DNA of 64,000 nucleotides from an uncultured Clostridia bacterium. Its GTDB lineage: Bacteria > Bacillota > Clostridia > Christensenellales > Borkfalkiaceae. The notes beneath the pieces are model-generated. The model had not been told where the DNA came from and did not search any database. It saw only the letters and a program-made list of their open reading frames with translations. The translations under genes were made by a program, and so were the position numbers. The stretch spans positions 1-64,000 of the forward strand of contig CATLBN010000006.1 of the NCBI GenBank assembly GCA_949878885.1, given 5' to 3'. Within the stretch, counting starts at the first letter, position 1; the number at the start of each line of letters is the position of its first letter. Below, one piece after another: positions 46,696-55,628 of this stretch.

Positions 46696-46749
46696 GTATC
46701 GTTTTACACTCTTGCATAAAAATTTTAAAACATATTTTTCGGAGAATTT

Positions 46750-49700
46750 ATGTACAAGAAAGTAGACACGTCGCTGGATTTTGTGGAAAGAGAAAAAGAA
46801 ATTATAAACTTTTGGAAAGAAAACAAAGTTTTCGAACAAAGCGTATCTTCTAACGAAGGCGGCGCGGAATTTTCGTTTTACGACGGTCCGCCCACAGCAA
46901 ACGGCAAGCCGCACATAGGGCATATTTTAACGCGCGTTATGAAAGATATTATTCCGCGCTATCAAACTATGAAGGGTAAGCACGTTTTAAGAAAAGCGGG
47001 TTGGGATACGCACGGGCTTCCTGTTGAATTGGAAGTTGAAAAATCGCTTGGTTTAGACGGAAAGCAGCAGATAGAAAGCTACGGAATAGAGCCGTTTATT
47101 AAAAGCTGTAAGCAATCGGTTTGGAAATACAAAACCGAATGGGAAAAAATGAGCGACAGGGTTGGCTATTGGGTGGATATGGACAACCCCTACGTAACCT
47201 ATAACGATAATTATATAGAATCGGAGTGGTGGGCGCTTAAAGAAATGCACAAAAAAGGGCTTTTGTATAAGGGGCATAAAATTGTACCCTATTGCCCCAG
47301 GTGCGGTACGGCGCTTTCTTCTCACGAAGTGGCGCAGGGATATAAATCCGTTAAAGAGAATTCCGCGGTTGCGCGTTTTAAGGTTAAAGGCTTTGAAAAC
47401 CGCTATATTTTGGCGTGGACAACAACGCCTTGGACGCTTCCTTCCAACGTTGCGCTGTGTATGAACCCCAACGAAGCTTACGTTGAGATAGAATCCGAAG
47501 GCGTGCGCTATATTCTTGCGGAAACGCTTGCACCTAAATTTTTTGAAATGTTTACGGTTGTTGATAAAAAGCTGGGACGCGAATGGGAGGGGCTTGAATA
47601 CGAACCGCTTTTCAGTCAGACGAGCGAGGAAATAAAACGCATTTCTCCCGCAAATGCGCAGGTTAAAGCGCACTTTATAGTTTGCGATACCTACGTAACT
47701 ATGGGCGACGGCACGGGCGTGGTGCATATTGCTCCTGCTTTCGGCGAGGACGACTATAAAGTAGGCAAGCGTTATAATCTGCCCGTTGTGCAGCTTATAA
47801 ACGAGCGCGGCTGTTTTGACGGACGTTTTAAAGAACTTGAAGGGCTGTTTGCAAAAAAAGCCGACAAACGCGTTTTGGATATGCTTGAAAACAGCGGACT
47901 TTTATTTAAAGTTATTCCGTTTGAACACGATTATCCTCATTGCTGGCGCTGCGATACTCCGCTTTTGTATTATGCAAAGTCAAGTTGGTTTATAGAGGTA
48001 ACTAAGGTTAAAGAACAAATAATCGCCGCAAACCGTTCCGTAAATTGGATGCCCGAAAATATTAAAGAGGGCAGAATGGGCAATTTCCTTGAAAACGTTA
48101 TAGATTGGGGACTTTCGCGCGACAGATATTGGGGAACGCCGCTGCCTGTTTGGGTTTGCCCAGATTGCGGCGAAATAGAGGTTATAGGCAGCAAAAACGA
48201 ACTTAAAGAAAAGTGCGGAATACCTAAGAATGAAGATATAGAACTGCACCGTCCGTATTTGGACAATCTTATTTGCAAATGCCCCAAGTGCGGCGGCGCA
48301 ATGAAGCGCACGCCCGAAGTTATAGATTGCTGGTTCGATTCGGGGTCTATGCCGTTTGCGCAATATCATTACCCGTTTGAAAACGAAAAGCTTTTTAAAA
48401 GCACTTTCCCTGCCGACTTCATTTCCGAAGCGGTTGACCAAACGCGCGGCTGGTTTTATACGCTGCTTGTAATAAATACCGTGCTGTTCGGTAAAGCGCC
48501 GTTTAAAAACTGCATTGTTTTGGGGCACGTTAACGATAAAAACGGCATAAAAATGTCTAAGCACAAGGGTAACGTAGTAGACCCGTGGAGCGTTTTGGAT
48601 AAGCAGGGCGCGGATGCTGTGCGTTGGTATTTTTATACCGCCTCGGCGCCTTGGCTGCCTTCGAGATTTGCCGAAGAAACGGTTTCCGAAGCGCAGAGAA
48701 AATATATAGGCACGCTGTGGAATACCTATGCGTTTTTTACCTTGTATGCGGAAATAGATAAATACGACCCTTCCGAATACGATTTAAAAAAGTGCAGGCT
48801 TTCGCTTTTGGATAAATGGATACTTTCAAAGCTTAACACGCTTGTTAAGTTTACGGACGAATGTCTTGCGCGATACGAAATTTTTGAAAGCGCCCGCGCT
48901 TTGCAGGATTTTTGCGACGTGCTGTCAAATTGGTACGTACGCCGCGGCAGAGACAGGTATTGGGGCGCCGAGATGACTCAAGATAAGGCGGCGGCGTATA
49001 CAACACTGTACACGGTTTTGGTTACGATTGCAAAGCTTACCGCGCCTTATACGCCGTTTATTGCAGAAATGATGTATTTGAATTTGGTGCCGCAGTTTAA
49101 TAAAAACGCGCCTAAGTCGGTGCATCTATGCCGTTTCCCTGTAGCCGACGAAAAATTTATAGACAAAAAACTTGAAGACGGAATGGCTCAGGTTTTGGAT
49201 ATAGTAATTTTGGGCAGAGCGGCGCGAAACGCAGGCAACGTTAAAAACAGACAGCCGCTTGGGGAAATGTTTGTTGTGTCTGATAAACTTGCCGAACTTT
49301 CCAATGAAGAAAAGAGTATAGTTTTAGACGAACTTAACGTTAAAGAGTTTAAGGTTGCCAAGGACGCGGAAAAATATATAAGCTATAAAATAAAGCCCCA
49401 ACTTAAAACTCTCGGTCCAAAATACGGCAAAAAATTAGGCGATATATCCAAGTTTTTTGCAAACTGCAATGCAAAAGAAGTTATAGACGCAACCAGAAAC
49501 GGCGGCGAATATAAAATTGCGGACCTTGACGTAACTTTGCGACAGGAAGATTTGCAGGTGTTTTCCGAAAGCGCAGGCGGCTATGTAGCCGCTGCGGATA
49601 AAGGAATTACCGTTGCGCTTAACACCGCTTTGACGGAAGAACTTGTTTTAGAGGGCTTTGAGCGCGAACTTATTTCAAGAATACAGAATATGCGCAAAGA

Positions 49701-49893
49701 AGCGGGATTTGAAGTAACCGACAGAATAGAGGTTTATTTTAAAGCTTGCGGCAAAGCTAAAGAAGTTTTGGCAAAGGGCGCGTTTGCCGGCGACGTGCTT
49801 GCAAATAAAATTTGCGAAGGCAGTGCGGACGGATTTACGCGCGAACAGAACGTAAACGGCGAAACAGTTGTTTTAACGCTTATAAAACAATAA
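46750..49893 (+). CDS. ileS: Isoleucyl-tRNA synthetase
   Basis: Class I synthetase of 1,047 residues. 'PPTANGKPHIGHILT' contains the HIGH motif (about 55), 'KMSKHKG' the KMSKS site (about 600), with the CP1 editing domain between them. Cysteine pairs 'CPRCG', 'CPDCG' and 'CPKCG' occur in the inserts. Length and the C-terminal region ('ELISRIQNMRKEAGFEVTDR') resemble the second, eukaryote-like type of IleS, which is often insensitive to mupirocin; this subtype is inferred. GGAGA precedes the ATG. Confidence 0.96.
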   Translation: MYKKVDTSLDFVEREKEIINFWKENKVFEQSVSSNEGGAEFSFYDGPPTANGKPHIGHILTRVMKDIIPRYQTMKGKHVLRKAGWDTHGLPVELEVEKSLGLDGKQQIESYGIEPFIKSCKQSVWKYKTEWEKMSDRVGYWVDMDNPYVTYNDNYIESEWWALKEMHKKGLLYKGHKIVPYCPRCGTALSSHEVAQGYKSVKENSAVARFKVKGFENRYILAWTTTPWTLPSNVALCMNPNEAYVEIESEGVRYILAETLAPKFFEMFTVVDKKLGREWEGLEYEPLFSQTSEEIKRISPANAQVKAHFIVCDTYVTMGDGTGVVHIAPAFGEDDYKVGKRYNLPVVQLINERGCFDGRFKELEGLFAKKADKRVLDMLENSGLLFKVIPFEHDYPHCWRCDTPLLYYAKSSWFIEVTKVKEQIIAANRSVNWMPENIKEGRMGNFLENVIDWGLSRDRYWGTPLPVWVCPDCGEIEVIGSKNELKEKCGIPKNEDIELHRPYLDNLICKCPKCGGAMKRTPEVIDCWFDSGSMPFAQYHYPFENEKLFKSTFPADFISEAVDQTRGWFYTLLVINTVLFGKAPFKNCIVLGHVNDKNGIKMSKHKGNVVDPWSVLDKQGADAVRWYFYTASAPWLPSRFAEETVSEAQRKYIGTLWNTYAFFTLYAEIDKYDPSEYDLKKCRLSLLDKWILSKLNTLVKFTDECLARYEIFESARALQDFCDVLSNWYVRRGRDRYWGAEMTQDKAAAYTTLYTVLVTIAKLTAPYTPFIAEMMYLNLVPQFNKNAPKSVHLCRFPVADEKFIDKKLEDGMAQVLDIVILGRAARNAGNVKNRQPLGEMFVVSDKLAELSNEEKSIVLDELNVKEFKVAKDAEKYISYKIKPQLKTLGPKYGKKLGDISKFFANCNAKEVIDATRNGGEYKIADLDVTLRQEDLQVFSESAGGYVAAADKGITVALNTALTEELVLEGFERELISRIQNMRKEAGFEVTDRIEVYFKACGKAKEVLAKGAFAGDVLANKICEGSADGFTREQNVNGETVVLTLIKQ

Positions 49894-49911
49894 ATTCGAC
49901 ATTAATTTCAA

Positions 49912-49943
49912 AAAACGCTCATAGGTTATTCTATGAGCGTTTT
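49912..49943 (+). terminator. Hairpin overlapping the feoA start
   Basis: AAAACGCTCATAG / CTATGAGCGTTTT, a 13-bp stem with a five-base loop and T-tract: a good terminator for ileS. The feoA ATG (49933) lies inside its 3' arm. Confidence 0.8.
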
Positions 49944-50154
49944 TGATTTGCAAATGGGCGAAACGGGTAAAATTTCGTCGATAAATGTTACGGGCGCGGC
50001 AAAAGCCAGACTTAATTCACTTGGAATAAAAGAAGGCGGACTTGTGGAAGTTTTAAGTTTTTCGCTTTTTAAAAGCAGCGTTCTTATATCCTGTTCTGCG
50101 GTGCGCGTGGGATTGAGAAAGTCCATAGCGCAAAAAATAGAGGTTCAGCTTTGA
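49933..50154 (+). CDS. feoA: FeoA ferrous iron transport protein
   Basis: 73-residue SH3-like protein that assists FeoB. The sequence has the FeoA pattern: 'GETGKISSINVTGAAKARLNSLGI' and 'VGLRKSIAQKIEV'. No ribosome-binding site is visible and the start codon is in a terminator stem; ATG 49954 is an alternative but would cut the first strand. Its stop overlaps the TTG start of feoB (TTGA). Confidence 0.85.
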   Translation: MSVFDLQMGETGKISSINVTGAAKARLNSLGIKEGGLVEVLSFSLFKSSVLISCSAVRVGLRKSIAQKIEVQL

Positions 50155-51839
50155 AAGCCGCTGTTAAAAAAGCCGCGGCGCAAAGCGACGTAAAAATGAC
50201 GGTGGTGCTTGCAGGCAATCCAAACGCAGGTAAAACCACGCTTTTTAACGCGCTTACCAAAAGCAGTTTGCGTACGGGCAACTTTCACGGCGTTACCACT
50301 TCGCCGTACTATAAAACGCGCGGCGGCATTACTTTTGCCGACGTTCCCGGCGCTTATGCTTTTACGCCGTATTCAATGGAGGAACAGTCTGCAATAGACG
50401 CGGTTAACGGCGCGGATTTAATAATAAACGTTGTTGATGCAACAACGCTTGAAAATTCGCTTAACCTTACGCGCGGACTTTTGGCTACCGGTAAACAAAC
50501 GGTTGTATATTTGACCAAGCTTGCACATTTAAAGCGCAGGGGCGGTTTTGCGGACTTAAAAAAACTTTCGGAATATCTGGGCGTGCCCGTTTTGTACTGT
50601 TCGGCAAAAAAACTTAATAAAATTATTCAAAGCGGAAACATTCCGACCGTGCGGAAAAAATCGGATTTGAAACTTTCCGATTGCTATTGCGGCGGAAACA
50701 GCAGAATTTCCAAAGCGGATAAGCTGTTTTACAACCGTTTTTTTGCTTTGGCTTTTTTCATTTTTTCGGTAACGGCAATGTTTTTTCTTGCTTTTCATCC
50801 TGTTATGCCGGGCGCGTTGTTAAAAGGTTGGACGGAAAAGCTAATATGCGAAGATTTTTCTGCGGCGATAACATCAAAAATGCAGAGTAAAGCGTTGATT
50901 TCGCTTGTGTCGGAAGGGATTTTGGGCGGCGCAGGCAGCGTTATATCGTTTTTGCCGCAGCTTTTTATTTTGTATTTGGTTTTAACGCTTTTGGACGAAA
51001 GCGGTATAACTTCCGCATTGGCGTTTGCAACCGACGGACTTTTCGAAAAGGTGCGGCTGTCGGGGCGCGCGGCTTTTTCGCTTATAACGGGGTTCGGCTG
51101 CACTACGGCGGCAATACTTACAACGCGCGGATATTCCACCGTAAGCGCGCAGAAGCGCACGGTTGCAATTCTTCCGTTTGTGCCTTGCGGCGCAAAATTG
51201 CCTGTATTTTTAACGTTTTTAGCGCCTATATTCAAAAACCCGTTTCCCGTAGTAACCTGCTTTTATTTTGCAGGCGTTGCGTTTGCGCTGTTGATTTCAT
51301 ATTTAATAAAAGGCGGCGGAGAGGGTATGCTTTCGGAAGTTACTCCCGTAATGCTTCCGCAAATTAAAACCGTTGCAATAAAGTTGTATTTTCAGCTTAA
51401 AAGTTTTATAATAAAAGTAGCGGGAACGGTTACGCTTTTTTGCGTTATTTCCTGGTTTTTATCGCACTATTCGTTTACGCTTGCGTACGTGCCGGTAAAC
51501 GACAGTATGCTTGCGGCGGTTTCCCGCGCGGTAACTCCCGTGTTTTATCCTATGGGTATAACCGATTGGCGGCTTTGCTACGCCGCGCTGTGCGGATTTA
51601 TTGCCAAAGAAAACGTTGCGGCAACGGTAGGGCTTTTAATGCCGTCGGGCACTGGGCTTGATTTAAGCGCCGCGCTTGCAATGTGCGCATTTGTGCTTTT
51701 ATGCCCTGCGTGTATTTCCGCAATGTCGGCTTCGGTAAAAGAAGTGGGGTTGAAGTTTACGCTTAAATGTATACTTGTACAGTTGACGGCGGCGTTTGCG
51801 GGCGGCTATGCGGTAAATCTCGTTTTCGGATTTTTATGA
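50151..51839 (+). CDS. feoB: FeoB-like ferrous iron transporter, shortened
   Basis: G-protein-coupled membrane permease of 562 residues; FeoB is usually near 650-700. The G domain has G1 'GNPNAGKTTLFN' (about 22-33) and G3 'DVPGAY', and the SAK-like G5 'CSAKKLN', but G4 reads 'LTKLAH' where FeoB has NMxD, so guanine recognition is in doubt. The two gate regions are present ('RAAFSLITGFGCTTAAILTTRG' and 'KENVAATVGLL'). TTG start with AGAGGTT upstream. It overlaps both feoA and the next gene. Confidence 0.85.
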   Translation: MKAAVKKAAAQSDVKMTVVLAGNPNAGKTTLFNALTKSSLRTGNFHGVTTSPYYKTRGGITFADVPGAYAFTPYSMEEQSAIDAVNGADLIINVVDATTLENSLNLTRGLLATGKQTVVYLTKLAHLKRRGGFADLKKLSEYLGVPVLYCSAKKLNKIIQSGNIPTVRKKSDLKLSDCYCGGNSRISKADKLFYNRFFALAFFIFSVTAMFFLAFHPVMPGALLKGWTEKLICEDFSAAITSKMQSKALISLVSEGILGGAGSVISFLPQLFILYLVLTLLDESGITSALAFATDGLFEKVRLSGRAAFSLITGFGCTTAAILTTRGYSTVSAQKRTVAILPFVPCGAKLPVFLTFLAPIFKNPFPVVTCFYFAGVAFALLISYLIKGGGEGMLSEVTPVMLPQIKTVAIKLYFQLKSFIIKVAGTVTLFCVISWFLSHYSFTLAYVPVNDSMLAAVSRAVTPVFYPMGITDWRLCYAALCGFIAKENVAATVGLLMPSGTGLDLSAALAMCAFVLLCPACISAMSASVKEVGLKFTLKCILVQLTAAFAGGYAVNLVFGFL

Positions 51840-52678
51840 AAAATTTTAAAGTAACAAAAAATTGCAGTTTAAAAGATTTTACGGATTTCAATTATCCGCA
51901 AGGTTCGTTCTGCTATGATATTCTTATTAAAAACAAGGATATTAAGGTTAACGGCGCGCGTGTAAACGCGGATGTTCAGCTTAAAACAGGCGATACGGTA
52001 ACCTATTACACAACGCCGAAGCAGGAGTCAATGCAAAGCCACGTTACAGTTTACTCGGACGGCAACGTATATATTGCGGACAAGCTTTCCGGCGTTACAA
52101 GCGAAGCGCTTTTGTCCGAACTTTGCGCAAGCGGAGAATTTTACGCGGTGCACCGTCTTGACAGAAACACGCAGGGGCTTATGGCGTTTGCTAAAAATAA
52201 AGAAGTTTATAATGTGCTTTTGCAGGCTTTTAAAGAACGGTCGGTAGAAAAAAAGTATTTGGCGGTGTGCAAAAACAACTTTGTGCGTGACAGCGGAATT
52301 TTAACGGCTTTTCTTTTAAAAGACGATAAAAATTCGGTTGTAAAAATTTCGGATAAAGAAATTAACGGCGCAGTAAAAATTGTAACGGAATATAGCGTTT
52401 TAAAGCGCAAACAAGATTTAGCGCTTGCGGAAATTACGCTGCATACGGGCAAAACCCATCAAATACGAGCACACACGGCGCATATCGGCTGTCCGGTTTT
52501 GGGCGACGAAAAATACGGCGACAGAGCATTAAACAAAAAATACCGCGTAAAGCGGCAGAAGCTTGTTGCTGCAAGTTTAAAATTTATGCTTAACGGTAAA
52601 TTTCAATATTTAAACGAGTTTTTGTTTAAAAGCAGTTTTGCGGAAAATGTATTTCAAGATTTAACGCCTATGGCTTAA
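51836..52678 (+). CDS. RluA-family RNA pseudouridine synthase
   Basis: 281 residues. The N-terminal part (about 15-60) is an S4-like RNA-binding region; the catalytic motif 'VHRLDRNTQGL' holds the aspartate (about 109), and 'GKTHQIRAH' is the conserved second motif. It isomerises a uridine in rRNA or tRNA; which site is unknown. The ATG overlaps the feoB stop (ATGA), preferred over the longer ORF-track start inside feoB. Why it is coupled to iron uptake genes is not clear. Confidence 0.9.
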   Translation: MKNFKVTKNCSLKDFTDFNYPQGSFCYDILIKNKDIKVNGARVNADVQLKTGDTVTYYTTPKQESMQSHVTVYSDGNVYIADKLSGVTSEALLSELCASGEFYAVHRLDRNTQGLMAFAKNKEVYNVLLQAFKERSVEKKYLAVCKNNFVRDSGILTAFLLKDDKNSVVKISDKEINGAVKIVTEYSVLKRKQDLALAEITLHTGKTHQIRAHTAHIGCPVLGDEKYGDRALNKKYRVKRQKLVAASLKFMLNGKFQYLNEFLFKSSFAENVFQDLTPMA

Positions 52679-52695
52679 TTTAAGCCATAGGCGTT
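52663..52695. terminator. Bidirectional terminator
   Basis: 14-bp stem AACGCCTATGGCTT / AAGCCATAGGCGTT overlapping the stop codon of the pseudouridine synthase; shared with the converging citrate synthase gene. Confidence 0.88.
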
Positions 52696-52700
52696 TTAAT

Positions 52701-54074
52701 TTATCTTTTATCTATCGGCACGTATTCGCGCCTGTCTATAACGCATTCGTATGCAGGGCGAATAATTCTGCCGCCGCAAACAAGTTCTTCCATACGGTGG
52801 GCGCTCCATCCCGTAATTCTTGCTATAGCAAAAAGAGGCGTGTATAAAGCAAGAGGCAGATTGAGCATAGAATACACAAATCCCGAATAAAAGTCCACGT
52901 TGGGCGTTACGGGTTTATCAAGATTTTTCTTTTGGCAAATTATTTCCGAAGCCGCTTTGGCTACTGTGTTGTACAAATTAAATTCTTCTTCGCGTCCCTT
53001 GGCTGCGGCAAGTTTGCCTGCGTAAACTTTAAGCACTTCCGCGCGGGGGTCCGATACGGTGTAAACGGCGTGTCCTATGCCGTAAACCAAACCGCTTTTG
53101 TCAAAAGCCGTTTTATTGATTATTTTTTCAACATAGTCGTAAACGTTTTTCTCATTGGTGTTTTTAACGTTTTCGCGAATGTTTTCAAGCATCTGCATAA
53201 CTTTAATGTTTGCGCCGCCGTGTTTCGGACCTTTCAGCGAGCCAAGCGAAGCGGCTATGGAGGAGTAGGTGTCGGTGCCCGTAGACGTTGCAAGATGCGT
53301 TGTAAACGTGGATGCGTTTCCGCCGCCGTGGTCGGCGTGAAGCATTAAGCAAACGTCTAAAACTTTGGCTTCCAAATCGGAAAAAGCGCTGTCTTTTCTT
53401 ATAACGTGTAAAATGTTCTGAGCCGTGGAATATTCGGGCACAGATTTATGTATAATCAAAGACCCGTCGTTGGTGTTGTAGTAGCGGTAAGCGCGGTAAG
53501 AATATGCGGCTATCATAGGCAATTCGGCAATTAGCTGAATGCACTGTCTTAAAACGTTGGGAAGCGATACGTTGTCAGGGTCGGGGTCGTAACTGTATAA
53601 GTTCAAAACGCAGCGTGCAAGCATATTCATCATATCTTTGCTCGGCGATTTCATTACAACGTCTCTTACAAAATTGCGCGGAAGCGTTCTGAATTCGGCA
53701 AGCATTTCGCAAAAGTCCGCAAGTTCTCCGCCCGTCGGCAGTTTTCCGAATAAAAGAAGATAAGCGGTTTCTTCAAAGCCGAAGCGGTTTTCTTCTATGC
53801 AATTACGCACCAAATCTTTAATGTTGTATCCGCGGTAGCAAAGTACGCCGGGGATAGGAGTGCGCTCGCCGTTTTGCGTTTGCCAAGAGGTTACTTCCGA
53901 AATCTCCGTTAATCCGCATAAAACGCCCCTGCCGTTTTTATCTCTAAGTCCGCGCTTAACGTCGTACTTTTCGTACATATAGTTTTCAATATTGTTGTTT
54001 TCCGCGGTAATTTTTGCAAGCGAAGAAATTTTGTGCGAGTATTTTATAATTAAATCTGCTTCGTTAAAATCCAT
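52701..54074 (-). CDS. Citrate synthase
   Basis: Condenses oxaloacetate and acetyl-CoA. 457 residues, with catalytic histidines in 'LHADHGGGNAST' and 'GIGHAVYT', the aspartate in 'NVDFYSG', and 'GPKHGGAN'. The unusually long N-terminus (about 60 residues before 'GRGVLCGLTEISEV') is typical of the longer Clostridial citrate/methylcitrate synthases. It stands alone; no other TCA gene is near, so it may feed glutamate synthesis. Confidence 0.93.
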   Translation of the reverse strand: MDFNEADLIIKYSHKISSLAKITAENNNIENYMYEKYDVKRGLRDKNGRGVLCGLTEISEVTSWQTQNGERTPIPGVLCYRGYNIKDLVRNCIEENRFGFEETAYLLLFGKLPTGGELADFCEMLAEFRTLPRNFVRDVVMKSPSKDMMNMLARCVLNLYSYDPDPDNVSLPNVLRQCIQLIAELPMIAAYSYRAYRYYNTNDGSLIIHKSVPEYSTAQNILHVIRKDSAFSDLEAKVLDVCLMLHADHGGGNASTFTTHLATSTGTDTYSSIAASLGSLKGPKHGGANIKVMQMLENIRENVKNTNEKNVYDYVEKIINKTAFDKSGLVYGIGHAVYTVSDPRAEVLKVYAGKLAAAKGREEEFNLYNTVAKAASEIICQKKNLDKPVTPNVDFYSGFVYSMLNLPLALYTPLFAIARITGWSAHRMEELVCGGRIIRPAYECVIDRREYVPIDKR

Positions 54075-54126
54075 TAATCTCCGTTTTCAGCGGCTTTTGC
54101 CGCTCCTTTAAATTTGTATTTTGTAA

Positions 54127-54155
54127 ATAATATCATAAATACGCAATTTTGTCAA
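54127..54155 (-). promoter_or_regulatory. Promoter of citrate synthase
   Basis: On the minus strand, TTGACA, 17-base spacer, TATTAT. It lies back to back with the sigma operon promoter, 11 bases between the -35 boxes. Confidence 0.75.
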
Positions 54156-54166
54156 ACACGGCGTAC

Positions 54167-54195
54167 TTGACAACCGATTAAAAGCGTTATACAAT
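54167..54195 (+). promoter_or_regulatory. Promoter of the sigma operon
   Basis: TTGACA, 17-base spacer, TACAAT, a vegetative-type promoter. Confidence 0.75.
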
Positions 54196-54244
54196 GTTTT
54201 CTGCGCAGGTTTGCGGGTTATAAATAATATAAGAGGTAAAATGT

Positions 54245-54553
54245 ATGCAACAGGTAAAATTAACGGAAGCTGACGAAAAACTTGTATTTTCGCTTTCCGG
54301 CGAAATCGATTCCGCTACCAGCGACGATTTTTACGCGCAGGTGCAGTGCGCGTTCGAGCACGATAAAAAAGACGTTGTTTTCGATTGTTCTGCTTTAACG
54401 TTTATTGACAGCACAACGCTCGGTACGTTTGTTAAAATTCTTAAAAAAGTTAAATCGCATGGCTTTAATATGGTTTTGGAGCACGTTCGCCCCAACGTTA
54501 AAAAGCTGTTTGATATTTGCGCGCTTAACACAATTATGGAGATACGCGAATGA
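54245..54553 (+). CDS. STAS anti-sigma factor antagonist
   Basis: 102-residue STAS domain protein of the SpoIIAA/RsbV kind. The phosphorylatable serine is expected in 'FIDSTTLGTF' (S57 or T58), matching the D-S-x-G-L loop of the family. It would release a sigma factor by binding the anti-sigma kinase, and be switched off by phosphorylation. AGAGGT precedes it. Its stop overlaps the next start (ATGA). Confidence 0.9.
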   Translation: MQQVKLTEADEKLVFSLSGEIDSATSDDFYAQVQCAFEHDKKDVVFDCSALTFIDSTTLGTFVKILKKVKSHGFNMVLEHVRPNVKKLFDICALNTIMEIRE

Positions 54554-54897
54554 AAGATTTCAATTTGCAGTTTTATCTTGCAGACAGCGAATATTTAACG
54601 GCGCTGCGTTTGGTGACGGGCGCTGTTTGTTCGGCGCACGATATAGATTTGGACACTTTGGAAGATTTTAAAGTGTGCGTAACGGAAAGCGCAATTATTT
54701 TAAAAAATTGCGGATTTGAACGCGCCGAAATATGTTTCAGCGGCGTTAACGGCGTTTGCTGTAAACTTTCCGGTAAGGGCGGTACCCCCTGCGAGGGCGA
54801 AAACGAACTTTCGCTTGCGCTTATTTCCGCTCTCGTAGGCGAATGCGACATTGTGCGAAAAGGCGAGATAATAGAAGAAGTGATATTAAGAATATGA
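54550..54897 (+). CDS. Degenerate RsbW/SpoIIAB-like protein
   Basis: 115 residues that align by eye with the anti-sigma kinase fold: 'EYLTALRLVTGAVCSAHDIDLDTLEDFKV' fits the N-terminal helix pair and 'CVTESAIILKNCG' is where the N-box E-A-x-x-N lies. The Glu is kept but the Mg-binding Asn is Ile, and no G1 or G2 glycine boxes follow, so ATP binding is unlikely. It may bind the sigma factor or antagonist without kinase activity. GGAG lies eight bases upstream; its end overlaps the sigma gene. Confidence 0.7.
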   Translation: MKDFNLQFYLADSEYLTALRLVTGAVCSAHDIDLDTLEDFKVCVTESAIILKNCGFERAEICFSGVNGVCCKLSGKGGTPCEGENELSLALISALVGECDIVRKGEIIEEVILRI

Positions 54898-55625
54898 TTT
54901 CAAACGGCGAAGCAAACGAGCTGTTCCGCGAATACCGCCGAACCGGCGATACTAAATTAAGGAACAGGCTTGTTGAGAATTACCTGTACATAGCCGAAAT
55001 TCTTGCAAAAAAGTTTTCAGGCAGAGGCGTTGAGTACGACGATTTGTATCAAGTGGCGTCGGAAGCGCTTATTTCCGGGGTTGAAAAATTCGACCCCGAT
55101 TTGGGCAACCAATTTACAACTTATATAACTCCTACTGTTACGGGTATAATTAAAAATTACTTTCGCGATTATTCGCGTACGGTAAGACTGCCCAGACGCG
55201 TATATGCGGTTGCCGCAAAAGTACGCGAAGAAACAAACGAGTATTTTAAAGAACACGGGGTAAAACCCACTATAAAACAGCTTTCTAAAAAGCTGGGTTA
55301 TTCGGAAGAACTTATTATGGAAGCTTTGGAGTGCAAGGCTCCCGTAAGTTTGGATATGCGCGTAAGAGGAGAAGACGGCGAGTCCGACGCGCCGCTTTAC
55401 GAAATAATAGCCGACGACAGCAAAACGTTTGAAGATTTTGAAGACAGCGAGTCGCTTAAAACCGAAATTAATAAACTTGACCCTACGGAAAGGCAGGTTG
55501 TGGCGTTAAGGTTTTTGCACGGAAAGTCGCAGGCGGAGGTAGGTAGGCTTTTGGGCGTAAGTCAAATGTTTGTATCGCGCGCGGAAAGAAAGATTGTAGA
55601 AAAGCTGAAAAACGCTCTCTCTTGA
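54894..55625 (+). CDS. SigB/SigF/SigG-family sigma factor
   Basis: 243-residue sigma-70-type factor lacking region 1.1. Region 2 includes 'YDDLYQVASEALISGVEKFDP' and 'FTTYITPTVTGIIKNYFRDY' (promoter melting), region 3 'LPRRVYAVAAKVREETNEYF', and region 4 'LGVSQMFVSRAERKIVEKL'. This pattern is that of the SigB/F/G group, controlled by partner switching. The ATG at 54894 overlaps the stop of the preceding gene; the ORF-track start lies inside it. Whether it serves stress or sporulation cannot be told. Confidence 0.9.
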   Translation: MISNGEANELFREYRRTGDTKLRNRLVENYLYIAEILAKKFSGRGVEYDDLYQVASEALISGVEKFDPDLGNQFTTYITPTVTGIIKNYFRDYSRTVRLPRRVYAVAAKVREETNEYFKEHGVKPTIKQLSKKLGYSEELIMEALECKAPVSLDMRVRGEDGESDAPLYEIIADDSKTFEDFEDSESLKTEINKLDPTERQVVALRFLHGKSQAEVGRLLGVSQMFVSRAERKIVEKLKNALS

Positions 55626-55628
55626 TAT

